Shown here: piece by piece, positions 43,309-53,449 of the stretch | Position numbering within the stretch: the stretch's first letter is position 1 | Layout of the letters: each line of letters begins with the position of its first letter | Program-made: the position numbers and the translations under genes | From: Paragorgia papillata | Lineage: Eukaryota > Cnidaria > Anthozoa > Scleralcyonacea > Coralliidae | Reading direction: 5' to 3' | NCBI GenBank assembly: GCA_035771165.1 | Contig: JAWNZC010000445.1 | Location: 2,399,001 to 2,463,000 of the forward strand | Length of the DNA: 64,000 nt | The notes under the pieces: generated by a model | What the model was told of the DNA's origin: nothing | What the model saw: the letters and a program-made list of their open reading frames with translations, nothing else | Database searches by the model: none

Positions 43309-43827
43309 ATAAAGTCAATAAAGTCATATATTTTGATCTATTTTCGAATGTTTCCGTTAAAATGTCTGCACTGCGAGCTGTTATATCTTGAGATTGAGCC
43401 GCTTGGGCGCACATTAATTTATACAAGGATAAGATCGTGGTCCCTAAAAACGTGGATGACTCGGCAAACTGGACCCTCGCAATTTTCCGCGGCTTTTTCT
43501 TTGTAGTCCTTTAAACAGACTGTCAAATATTTGATCTTAATTGTCACTAGACCATTGCCATGAAAGTTGAGGATTATTTTGATTGCGAGCGCTCGAACTT
43601 GCCATGTTTTCACAGGAGATCTGGCTTGACAACAAACAGAATTAGCGCCAAAGACACGTTCGTAAATTAAACGTCTGGGTACGAGATTGGACACAAATTA
43701 TCATATTGCCGACGCTTTACACTAGCCCGGGTCAAGTCAATCGTGTTTACAATACATCAAGAAATTGACCAAATTCTCACACCTTCGCACCTCTCCAACG
43801 GTCCGGGTCGACCTGGTTGTCAACCCA
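43309..43827. other. Intergenic, less AT-rich interval
   Basis: TCTGGGTACGAGATTGG at about 43674 is inverted relative to CGTACCCAGGG at 43098, so 43090-43695 may be an element that the microsatellite lies in. No protein domain is recognised. Confidence 0.35.
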
Positions 43828-44040
43828 GGCTCAGGCGAGGTTCGTACAAAAAAGCTAGACCAAGATCTGATATTATCTAGCACGACCAAGTATCTCGAGG
43901 TCAATGGTTCGTTTATTACATGGCTATTTCAAGTTTTTCGATACGTACTTTATCAAAACCAGTATGAAAACAATAATAATTCAAGATCAGGATACGCATT
44001 TTTACGGAGCGTGCGTTGACGAATGAGAACATCATGACTA
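43828..44040. mobile_element. Copy of the 15385 foldback family
   Basis: CAGGCGAGGTTCGTACAAAA and TGGCTATTTCAAGTTTTT with CATTTTTACGGA and GTGCGTTGAC match 15447-15695 in the same order. Confidence 0.65.
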
Positions 44041-44422
44041 CAATTCTCTCAACATTGTATTAAATGGTTCATTGTCGGTATATCTGAGTTGTACGTGGAT
44101 TCCTTGCAGTGCCACGGTAACGGCTGATTTGGCGCATACAAATCTTACACTGATCCAATATTCCAAATAAAACTGGGTAGAGACTGCACGTCGGCTTAAT
44201 TATATTTATTTTGATACCCGCAATGAAGAAGTTGGCAGTTGCACGTTTCCCAATCTTTCGAGGCAGAAGCTCCGTGTTAGAAGTGTCCGAATCGACGATT
44301 TACTACATCTAAGATTTTAACCGCGGTTAAGCTAAAATTGTATTTTGCAGATCTAGAGGAAGGGAAACCGGAGGCTATCCCGGACCGAGAAAAAAAGCAG
44401 ACTAGAGAATTCAGTTTACTAA

Positions 44423-44556
44423 CATGAGTCTCAAGCTCGGACATGCGGTCCCAGATTAAACTACTACCATGCACTAACCCTGTCTAATTCATGAGTCTCA
44501 AGCTGGGACATGCGGTCCCAGATTAAACTACTACCATGCACTAACCCTGTCTCAGT
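44423..44556. repeat. Tandem duplication, 67-bp unit
   Basis: CATGAGTCTCAAGCTCGGAC through CATGCACTAACCCTGTCT is present twice at 67-bp spacing (44423 and 44490) with one or two differences. Confidence 0.9.
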
Positions 44557-45093
44557 TAAGTTGCGTGCATACCATGAATCGTAGTCGATTACTCAGAAAT
44601 GAAAAAAAATTGGTATAGCTACCGCACACATTTTTGAAGCTCTTATTGTCTCCGATACATTGTGAAAATTTGAAAAAAATAGGCCAAAACCCGTGTTCAA
44701 CAAAAGTCTTTGCATACGGCAGTTTAGCTGAAATTTAAACTGAAGAAACAAGCCTTGGAACATTTCAATTTTGCGGGAAAACAGAGCTGCTTGCAATTTT
44801 CATCGCTAAATATCTTAATGAATTTTGCTTTAAACGAAATAAACTTTTCAAAACCTTTCAGTATTTGGCTTAAGACAGCTAATTACGAAAAAAAAATTTT
44901 TTTGGTATTTTTAAATTTCTATGGTGTAACGTAACCTTAGCAGATCTGCTAAAAAATTATTACCCATATAGACAAAGGACAGAACTAATGATTTTTAAAT
45001 GGATTAAAGAAAAGCCATATATTTTCTTGCCGAATTTGTCTGTCACTCTTTATACTTTATAAAGTCAAAATATGGAAATAATTTTTACTCTTA

Positions 45094-45227
45094 AAGGGGG
45101 AGTTAAAATAACTCCCTAAAAATATACTCCCCCAAAAGAGTTAATTTAACTCCGAAAATGGAGTTAAAATATGCCAAATTTTTTACTCCCCTAAAATGGA
45201 GTAAAGAGGGAGTTAAAATTACTGCTT
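45094..45227. repeat. Cluster of GGAGTTAAAA/TTAACTCC hairpin words
   Basis: GGGAGTTAAAATAACTCCC and several related inverted words alternate for about 130 bp, giving several overlapping small hairpins. Confidence 0.65.
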
Positions 45228-45408
45228 GAGAATAACAGTGCAGATCATCCACTTGGTCATATAAAGAAGCCATGATGTTTTTAGATTTCCCAGTCCCTCG
45301 CACGAGTAAAAAAATAGTGTACTACGCATGCTCTCATGCCAAAATCCATATTATCATAATTTATCGTACTAAATTTAAATTATGCATTTAGTTCGGCTCA
45401 TATGAGTA

Positions 45409-45498
45409 GATCGACGTTTGACTCAGGGACGATCTTCAGACGTTCTAGACGATCCAAAAACAATCCGCAGTCGAACTTAACTCAGTCAAACGTCGATC
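45409..45498. repeat. Hairpin upstream of the NXPE-like gene
   Basis: GATCGACGTTTGACTCAG is mirrored by CTGAGTCAAACGTCGATC-type sequence at 45481-45498; outer TTTAGTTCG words extend the repeat. Positions 45500-45953 contain no other recognised feature and should include the NXPE-like promoter. Confidence 0.6.
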
Positions 45499-45953
45499 TT
45501 GTCATGAACTTAATTTGAAGAATTTAGTTCGTCTCATGTAAAAATTGTTGAACTTTTAAGATAAAGCGGCCAGTCGAACCGTTGTTTTCCTCGCATTGTC
45601 TTGACAAGCGTTTTAGTCTTCTAAACTTTGTTTTAAATTCTTGTTCTTGCACATCTTTACGTAACTGCGTATTTTAGCTGATCTGACATATATGATTCTT
45701 GCTCAGTGTATAGGTATTTGACTGTTAACGAATGGCCTTTGTGAGTAGGGTTATCATGCAGGTTCCGATTTGCTAAGACTTATTTTTGGCAAACAAGTCA
45801 TTACCACCATGAATAAATAATGATGTCAAACTAAACTCTTTTAAATCAGAATCTCAACTCAATCTTAGTTACATGATCTTTAAATCGTATGAATGACAGA
45901 GTCATTTGTTCAGCGCTGTGGAAACGTCTTTTTCTTCAGTTGTACAACTGTTG

Positions 45954-47016
45954 ATGACACGGACGTATTTTTTGTGGGTTACACTGGTCTTTCTTGTATT
46001 TTCATGGACGATCATCGTGTTCCAGTACGTTTTGCCAATTGAATTCCACCTGTTGTCTTTAACAAGCGTGCAAGAGGCTGAAATCGATCGACCTAACTAC
46101 CTGCCACAGACACGAACAATTAACGTTAAAAAACGTTTGTATTCTCTTGTAAATAACCAAGCAGAAACACCACGGTACCAAAGATCTACACACGACGGCG
46201 ATATATCGAGCCGTTACGCTGGTGGCTTTCGAAGAGACTGGTGCCGAATCCGTCGAGCAAGATTGGACTGGAAAGATCATTTAGCTCCTTGTGCTGAACA
46301 TACAAGATGGGGAATAAAACATGTTTATAGAGGACCAAGCCCTGCAGGCGGGGCAGACAGTAGGACAAATACCGCTAATAGTTTCATATTTAATTGGGAC
46401 ATCCGGCCAGCAGGGGAGTTTAGCAGGTTTTTTATCCAATCCAAAACGTCAGCTAATAAAACGAAAACTGTCGGTGGAGATTCGTGGCGTATTCGTGTTA
46501 ACGGAATAGCTTCTGTTAGCCCCACTGTTTTTGATCATAAAAATGGCATATACGAAGTACTTTTCCTTTTGATGGAAACAGGACTTTATCAACTGCAGAT
46601 TGTACTTGATTATAGTTTGTGCGATGGGTTGAAGGATCCACCAGTTGATTGGTATAAAAAAGGTAATGAAAGATTCAATTCAATGTCTAAATATTTTCAG
46701 TCAATCTATCTCCAGTCCTATAGTAGCCTAGTTTCTAGGCCTTTCGTTTCCGCCATGAGCTTGGCAGCGTAGTCGGTTTAATTTAGCGGGTCCGTTCGGA
46801 TCACTTCCGAAACGGGTTAACCGAGGAAGGCCTAGAGACTAGGCTACAATCCTAGCTTTAAAAAATTTGCAGATTTTGTCGGTGAAATACTGAACGATTT
46901 CAGGCGACTTCAGCGATTCAGCGTTGTTTTGCACAATCTCGTACCCAGTACCAGCATTTTCTGGCCGCGCAAGAAATGATACTGGAACGGATTGGCACGA
47001 GCGCGGGGATTATGGC

Positions 47017-47049
<33 letters not shown>

Positions 47050-50000
47050 TAATCAATCAATTAATCAATCAACCAACCAACCAATGCACCCAACCAACCA
47101 ATCAATAAACAAATTTTTTTGACTCGTGGAATGGAGTTAGCTATGTTATAATTTGCAAAAGGTGAAATAACTTTAGATAAATAACTTTAGATAATTACTG
47201 AATGTATACCCACCACACCACCTAGCTTAATTTTTACTAGATTTTTAAATACGCGCAGGCGCTTCAATGCATTGAATGCATATTGATCAATCTTTGTTTT
47301 GTTTTAGGCAATATTCAAGGCAAGAATCAACCAGACGGCACTTTACAAGCAAACAGTACGTATCTAATGCAACCTTTTGGCGATGGAAAATCTATTTTGA
47401 TAAATATTTTGAAACCAAGATATTCTAGAAATATTCAGTGTAAGTATAGCTAACGTTTCATTTAATTTATAAGTAAAGGTCAACTACATGATGCAAAACT
47501 ATATATTTTATAGTTTTCTCAGCCGTGTGCATTCAGTCATGATGGTGATCAGTGCAATTGTGTAAATGCGTATGCAAACGGTTAATTTTAACAAGTTTGA
47601 AAGTTATTTTTAATGCGTGTATATAATTACTTTCAGCTGCGCTGGAGCGCATTCGAAGGATTTTTTTCAAACAAAAATATGGCGAAGAGCAAACACTTTG
47701 TGACTTGGGGTGCGGTAGTTTAATGTGGGACGGTTATGGACGATGGACAAATGACACATGGAGGCCCTTTGTTGAAGGTATGTTTATGAGAAAAAAACCA
47801 AAAATACCCAGATATATCGGCAAAAATTTTAATTTCTTCTGCCTGTAGTTATGGAACCATTCAAAGCAAAGTACAAGTGTACAACAGACGATTATGTTTC
47901 GTATTTCATGCGAATTCGCAGGCTTTGCTGAGCAACAAGCATGTTGACTTGGATATAGAGAGTATAACCCACAAAATAAATTTGATTTACCAGTTTCACA
48001 TCGGAGTGGTGGTACCATGGTCCCTATAATTAAATTGTACAAATTTCAGCAAGTGTGAAAGTGCACACATTTGCATTCTGCTGTTGTGTATTGTTTGTTG
48101 CGTGTTGTGCAATGTGTAATGTGTGTTGTGCCGTGTTGTGTATTGTGCCGTGTTGTGATATTAAAAATAATTAAATTTCACAGTAAATTTTGCATCAAGT
48201 TTTTGTAAAACGTCTGAGATTTATAGGGTTCCTTGTGATACATATGCATAAGTGTGACAATTTGTTCTAGATTTTAAGGAAAAACAAGAGCCACATAAAC
48301 ACAAAGGAGTGTTGTGGATTTATGGAGATTCTGTTTCAAAAATGTTCAAGGAAGCTTTGGAAATGGGACAATTCTATGAAATATGTGAAAGAATATTTAA
48401 ACTTTGTAAAATTACCTACAGTTGGGTGTATAATATGGATGGTTATGTGAAGGAAACCGGAAAAGAACCACTTCCAGATGGAGAAGATTATGATCACAAC
48501 AAAGTAATTAAAGAAATGAAGAAGGTAAACAGTAAATCATAAATGGAATATTTCACACCATTTCTGTATCCGTGTATATATATATATATATATATATTTA
48601 TACAATACCCTTGTTGTTATGCGTGTTTTCATTGGTTGTTGCCCATGATCTATTAGAGGACAGACACATGGATCACGTCAGATCACGTCAGCTGACTCGT
48701 TTTTTTCTTTCTTCATGCCCCAAAATCCGACAGGGTTTTTATAAAAACCTTTTAAGTTTTTGTATTGTATAAAACAAATAGATTCCATTTTTTTGTTGTC
48801 TGTTCAGTTATAGATGCACAGAAGACGTAACAATGTGGTAAGAACATCAGTGCGTCTCGTGGGCCACTTTTTTGTTTTTACCACGTTGTGACGTCATCTG
48901 AGCATCTATAACTGAACATGACAACGGCAAAATGGAATCTATTTGTTAAATATAAAATGTGAATGATAGTTGCCTGAGGAGGTGTTATACTAATTAAAGA
49001 TATATAAAATGTTTTTCAAATAATTTTAAGTTTATAATAACGTTTGTAACACTTTTAAAAATATGAACCACTCCAGAGTATACTCCACTGTCCACCCTAC
49101 AGTCCACTCTACTCCACTCCAATCTACTCCACTTTACTCTACTTCACACTTTACTCTATTTTAATCCATTCCAATCTATTCTACTCTATTCCACCCCATT
49201 CTACTCTATTCCACACCATTCTACTCTATTCCACGTCATTCTACTCTATTTCACGCCATTTTACTCTATTTACTCTGTCCCACTGTATTCTATTCTATTC
49301 TATTCTATTCTATTCTATTCTATTCTATTCTATTCTATTCTATTCTATTCTATTCTATTCTATTCTATTCTATTCTATTCTACTAGCTCCATTCTACTCT
49401 ATATTTACTCTATTCTACTCCATCATTTCTAATTTATTCCACTTCATTCTACTCTATTCCACTCTATTCCACTCCATTCACTATTCTACTCCATTCTACT
49501 TTATTCCTCTTGATTCTACTCCATTTCATCCCACTCCATTCCACTCCACTCTACTCCACTTTACTCCACTCCACTTCATTTCACTTCATTCCATTCTGTC
49601 TATTGCTGAGAAAGTGTTTGCAACTAATAAAAAATAAGAATAATTAATTTTTGTTTAACATTTCAGGTTTTGTATGATAAAACAATGGATGAGCACAGTG
49701 TAATTTTGCTTAACTGGGGTATTCACTTTGCTGCCGCTGTTAATTTTTCAAATTTTCAAAGGCTAATCAACGAGTTTGTAGACACAGTTAAATTTGAGAA
49801 AAAGCAAGGACGTTTTAAAGGAAGTATCATATGGAGAACAACAACAGCTATTTTTAGGGAAAGATATCCAAATCCACATAAAGATGTACGACGTTTTCTA
49901 ACTTTTCCACGAATTCGTTTATACAACGCATATGCAACGTCTGTAATGTGCAGAGCTGGTATTGAGGTTCTTGATGTTTACCCAATAAGCGACTCGTTTC

Positions 50001-50110
50001 CTCCAGGTACACTATCCAAGTATGACCCAGTTCATTTTGAAAGACGTGCATTTGAAAGTGTCGAGGCATTAATCTACAGAAAGTTTAAATCTAATAGACG
50101 TTATTCATAA
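45954..50110 (+). CDS. NXPE-like type II membrane protein with PC-esterase (SGNH) domain
   Basis: Five exons: 45954-46662, 47308-47439, 47637-47777, 48271-48524, 49667-50110; phases 1, 1, 1 and 0 match, giving 559 residues. The first in-frame ATG gives MTRTYFLWVTLVFLVFSW, a signal anchor at about 5-27. The luminal part has a filamin-like sandwich segment (about 140-225) with SWRIRVNGIASVSPTVFDHK and NGIYEVLFLLMETGLYQL, as in NXPE proteins. The C-terminal half has the SGNH-type blocks: LWIYGDSVSKMF (Ser348 as nucleophile), ILLNWGIHF, GSIIWRTTT, and SKYDPVHFER (Asp532 and His535 as the Asp-x-x-His pair). All catalytic residues are present, so it is probably active. Members of this fold act as O-acyl transferases or esterases on glycans in the Golgi; human NXPE1 has been linked to sialic acid O-acetylation. 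The substrate here is unknown and the exact orthologue is not assigned. Confidence 0.88.
46723..46847. mobile_element. Foldback MITE in NXPE-like intron 1
   Basis: GTAGCCTAGTTTCTAGGCCT at the left is mirrored by AGGCCTAGAGACTAGGCTAC at the right; inner GTTTCCGCC-type and GGAAGTG-type words are less regular. Confidence 0.75.
47018..47110. repeat. (TCAA)n / (CCAA)n microsatellite
   Basis: TCAATCAATCAATCAATCAA changing to AACCAACCAACCAA over about 90 bp, in NXPE-like intron 1. Confidence 0.9.
48083..48162. repeat. GTGTTGTG-rich degenerate repeat
   Basis: Repeated GTGTTGTG, TATTGTGCCGTGTTGTG words in NXPE-like intron 3. Confidence 0.75.
48573..48600. repeat. (TA)n run
   Basis: About 14 TA units shortly after the donor site of NXPE-like exon 4. 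Comparable runs are at 6942, 54094 and 62272. Confidence 0.9.
48773..48948. mobile_element. Foldback MITE in NXPE-like intron 4
   Basis: AACAAATAGATTCCATTTTT, then TTCAGTTATAGATGC, is mirrored by GCATCTATAACTGAA and AAAATGGAATCTATTTGTT. The stem is about 50 bp. Confidence 0.8.
49076..49600. repeat. Degenerate pentamer satellite with a pure (ATTCT)n core
   Basis: Words of the type CTACTCCACT and TTCTACTCTATTCCA fill about 520 bp. Positions 49285-49381 are a pure TATTC array of about 20 units. It occupies most of the end of NXPE-like intron 4, just upstream of the last exon. Confidence 0.9.
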
Positions 50111-50130
50111 ATGACCGACGATTTAAAATC

Positions 50131-50239
50131 CTTTTATATGCATATAAATTAGCCCCTCTGACCTCGTTTTAGAGTAAAGATTCTTCCGAATTTCGCACAT
50201 GAAAACGAGTTCAGAGGGGCTAAAATATGCACATAAAAG
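50131..50239. mobile_element. Foldback just after the NXPE-like stop codon
   Basis: CTTTTATATGCATAT, TTAGCCCCTCTGACCTCGTT is mirrored by AACGAGTTCAGAGGGGCTAA and ATATGCACATAAAAG. If transcribed it would form a hairpin in the 3' UTR, since it begins about 20 bp after the stop. Confidence 0.75.
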
Positions 50240-50580
50240 AATATTAATTCCACGGCCATTTATGAATATGGTCTATAAGTATGCTGCGTTTTAACTGTCG
50301 TCTATCTGATTTGCGAAATTGATAACGCCTGTTTTACTGTAGATATTTATATTTTTCTATCTTAGCTTAATTTTTTAATTATTCACAACTGCATGCACAA
50401 AACATAATTCTAACAGTTCAAGGAAATTGTACACACGTATATGTTCTATTTTTTGTACTCAGTTTTAAAATCAACAAGATAATGGAAATTTTTTCAATTA
50501 TAAGATATTATTATCAATGTTTTTTTTATATTTATATACATCTGTGTATAGGTTATCATATAACTGATGTAAGGGATGAT

Positions 50581-50728
50581 GTGATACCAGTTTTATCGCT
50601 TGAGGGACGATTAGATATCAAACTAAATTGTCATGAGATATCATAAATTGTTATGATGCATGCATGTGATATCAGTTTTATCGCTTGAGGGACGATTGGA
50701 TATCATATTAAATTGTCACGAGTGAGCT
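50581..50728. repeat. Imperfect direct repeat, 85-bp spacing
   Basis: GTTTTATCGCTTGAGGGACG and flanking GTGATA...GATATCA words occur at 50581 and 50666. Confidence 0.7.
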
Positions 50729-51261
50729 TTTAGGGACATTGAACGGATATTGATTATTTTTATTCAAGTTATTGCTTATATGTAAATAAATAATATTTTA
50801 TACTTTTGTTTTATTGGCGTTTCGAATTCAGATATTAATGAAATGTGTACTTTTATTCAGCTTGGTTGCAAGTTTGCGCTATTTGCATTCGACAATGTTG
50901 CAGTGACACAGCGCTAAATATATTTCAAACCGCCAAACACGTCTGTATTCTCTTCGCCTAGTATAGTTCAACAAATAGACAGATGTACATGAAAAAGGCG
51001 TGGAATAGTCGTCGAAGAATTTTACTCAGTTAAACCTTTTTGTGAAACGTGGGAAAACATCCAAGATCATTGTATTTTATAGAACAGTTGCATAAATATT
51101 TTTTAAACAGTACCTCCATCTGCGACGCGCCTTCTATTGTGTTTAGTTTATGCCATCAGAAAGATTACATTATTTTTTTTACATTATTGAAAATTTTGCT
51201 TAGGCTGTTGAGTTCGAGGTCTACTTACTACCTTGTTTTATTTACCCCGGCTTCATCACAG

Positions 51262-51405
51262 AATAAAGTTAATCTTTATTCTCAGAATAAAGTTAATCTT
51301 TATTAATAAAGTTTTAAATCTTTATTAATAAAGTTTTAAATCTTTATTAATAAAGTTTTAAATCTTTATTAATAAAGTTTTAAATCTTTATTAATAAAGT
51401 TAATC
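51262..51405. repeat. Tandem repeat, 22-bp unit, six or so copies
   Basis: The unit AATAAAGTTTTAAATCTTTA is repeated in tandem; units are nearly self-complementary (AATAAAG against CTTTATT), so the array can also form hairpins. Confidence 0.9.
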
Positions 51406-51571
51406 TTAATTCTGTGGCACGGTTCGCAAGTGTATTGATGACACAGCCCGGCTTTTAACCAATCACATTGTCAATTAACCCGGAAAGCATCATGGTATTG
51501 ACAAAATGGCGCAGAAATGGGAGAAATGATATACACGAAGGAAATTATCAACAAGACAACAACCAATATTT

Positions 51572-51678
51572 AACAGTTATACCATGAGCTCGAGTCGTAT
51601 ATGAGCTCATAGCCAACGAGGCGCTTCGCCGAGTTGGCTATTAGTTCGTATACGACGAGAGCGAATGGTATAACTGTT
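51572..51678. mobile_element. Foldback hairpin
   Basis: AACAGTTATACCATGAGCTC is mirrored by GAGCGAATGGTATAACTGTT, with CGTATAT and ATACG words and the palindromic AGGCGCTTCGCC loop region inside. It is followed by TTTTATTATATAGCC. A partial relative is at 12300-12380. Confidence 0.7.
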
Positions 51679-52397
51679 TTATTATATAGCCAAGCACTGT
51701 ACAAGAGACCAAAATTACAGCGAAATGTTTGAAACAATAAACTTCCGGCATAGGCAACTAATACTTCCGCCATGCGTAATGATGCATTGAATGCATTCAC
51801 ACAGAGTTTCTCGCGCTGAGCTGTTCGGTAAACAGCTTCGAAATGTTGTATAAATGTTACTCGAGAGGCAAAAAATGTGTTAAGCAGATCAACAAAAAAG
51901 ATTAAAAGGTACCTTTATGAAGTCAAAAGGTGGGTCAGTTGTTATTAGCGTTGCTGTCGTGAAAAAAGTTTTGATTTCATGCAAAAATGAAACTGAAACA
52001 CCTTCGGCAGTGAAACTAAATTACTTAGTTAGTTGTTTTTGAAAAAGAACATGCTTTTTACTACTCCAAATGCTTATCTAAATAAAAAAAGTCTCTTTAC
52101 TGGTGATCTCCTACGAAAAGTGTGTTGTAAGCTTGATTTTAACCGTGAGTTTCTTTGTTTGGCAACAAATTAATATCAACCCGCTAATTTAGTCGTGTTT
52201 TTGAAGTCAAAAGACGTAATTTTTAGGTGAATTTTACCATTTGACATGCTAAATTGTGTATTTGTTAATGTATTTTTACACAATGTTGTTTTTTTAGACA
52301 TTTGTTAGAGGGTGTTGATGTTTTTCTGTATAAAAATCCGTCAATTTCAACTCTTTTCGGCAGTTTAAAAAAAACATGCCGCCATCTTGTTTTTCCT

Positions 52398-53127
52398 CTA
52401 CTACACACGTAAAAACGCGCAAGCTGTTACAGACCTGCCAGCAAGTTGTTACAGGGCTGTTGAACAGGCTGTCACCGTCATGTGTTCGCACTGGCTGTCC
52501 CAAGTCTGTTAACATGTCTGTAACAGGTTGTTGACAACTTGTAACAAGGCTGATGACTCCAACAGACTGTTGACAAGTTGTTCCAACAACCTGTTACCGC
52601 TCTGCACTCAACAAGTTGTTAACAGGTTGATGCTAACAAGGTTGTAGCAGCTTCTTGAATGAACAGCATTGTTACAACCTGTTCCCAGCCTTGCTACAAG
52701 CCTGTTGCGAACACATCCTGTTGACAGGCTGTGAGATTTTTGCGTGTGTAGTAGGATATGAGCTGATATCCTAGTACACACGTAAAAATCTCACAGCTTG
52801 TCAACAGGATGTGTTCGCAACAGGCTTGTAGCAAGGCTGTTAACAGGTTGTAACAATGCTGTTCATTCAAGAAGCTGCTACAACCTTGTTAGCATCAACC
52901 TGTTAACAACTTGTTGAGTGCAGAGCGGTAACAGGTTGTTGGAACAACTTGTTAACAGTCTGTTGGAGTCATCAGCCTTGTTACAAGTTGTCAACAACCT
53001 GTTACAGACATGTTAACAGACTTGGGACAGCCAGTGCGAACACATGACGGTGACAGCCTGTTCAACAGCCCTGTAACAACTTGCTGGCAGGTCTGTAACA
53101 GCTTGCGCGTTTTTACGTGTGTAGTAG
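52398..53127. mobile_element. 730-bp near-perfect foldback with internal CAACAGGTTGT words
   Basis: The left arm (52398-52756) and right arm (52768-53127) are reverse complements with only a handful of differences over about 360 bp. The ends are CTACTACACACGTAAAAACG and its mirror, and the same CACACGTAAAAA motif recurs at the centre, so each arm is itself bounded by inverted ends. Arms are built from degenerate words such as AACAGGTTGT and ACAAGTTGTT. No coding capacity. Confidence 0.9.
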
Positions 53128-53339
53128 GGAACCAATCAGATTACGCAAAAGCTCATATCCGATAGCATGCTATATAATAAAATGTTTTTTCCTTCTTGGT
53201 AGTTGGTACTACACTTTCTGTGAATCAAATATATTGGTAAGTTTTACTTAAAGGCTTTTGCCTCAACAGCTCTGAAGCTCTGTGTGACTGTCTGAAGTTT
53301 GAACCCGGCGGCAACCCGCATCGCAATATGAATTATTTA

Positions 53340-53431
53340 TAAAAGTAGCGTGCTGTGTAGGCAGTGTAGAAACAACAATCGAAATATAGTAAGGTTAGAT
53401 ATACTGCCGAAACAGAGAACGTAGGAGTCTG
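53340..53431. repeat. Second copy of the 8095 repeat
   Basis: TAGGCAGTGTAGAAACAACA through CGAAACAGAGAACGTAGGAG is nearly identical to 8110-8190, then runs into a G homopolymer at 53432-53449. Confidence 0.7.
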
Positions 53432-53449
53432 GGGGGGGGGGGGGGGGGC

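Noticed and set aside
43084..43506. 140-codon plus-strand frame and its minus-strand counterparts
   Set aside because: They consist mainly of the (CAAA)n microsatellite.
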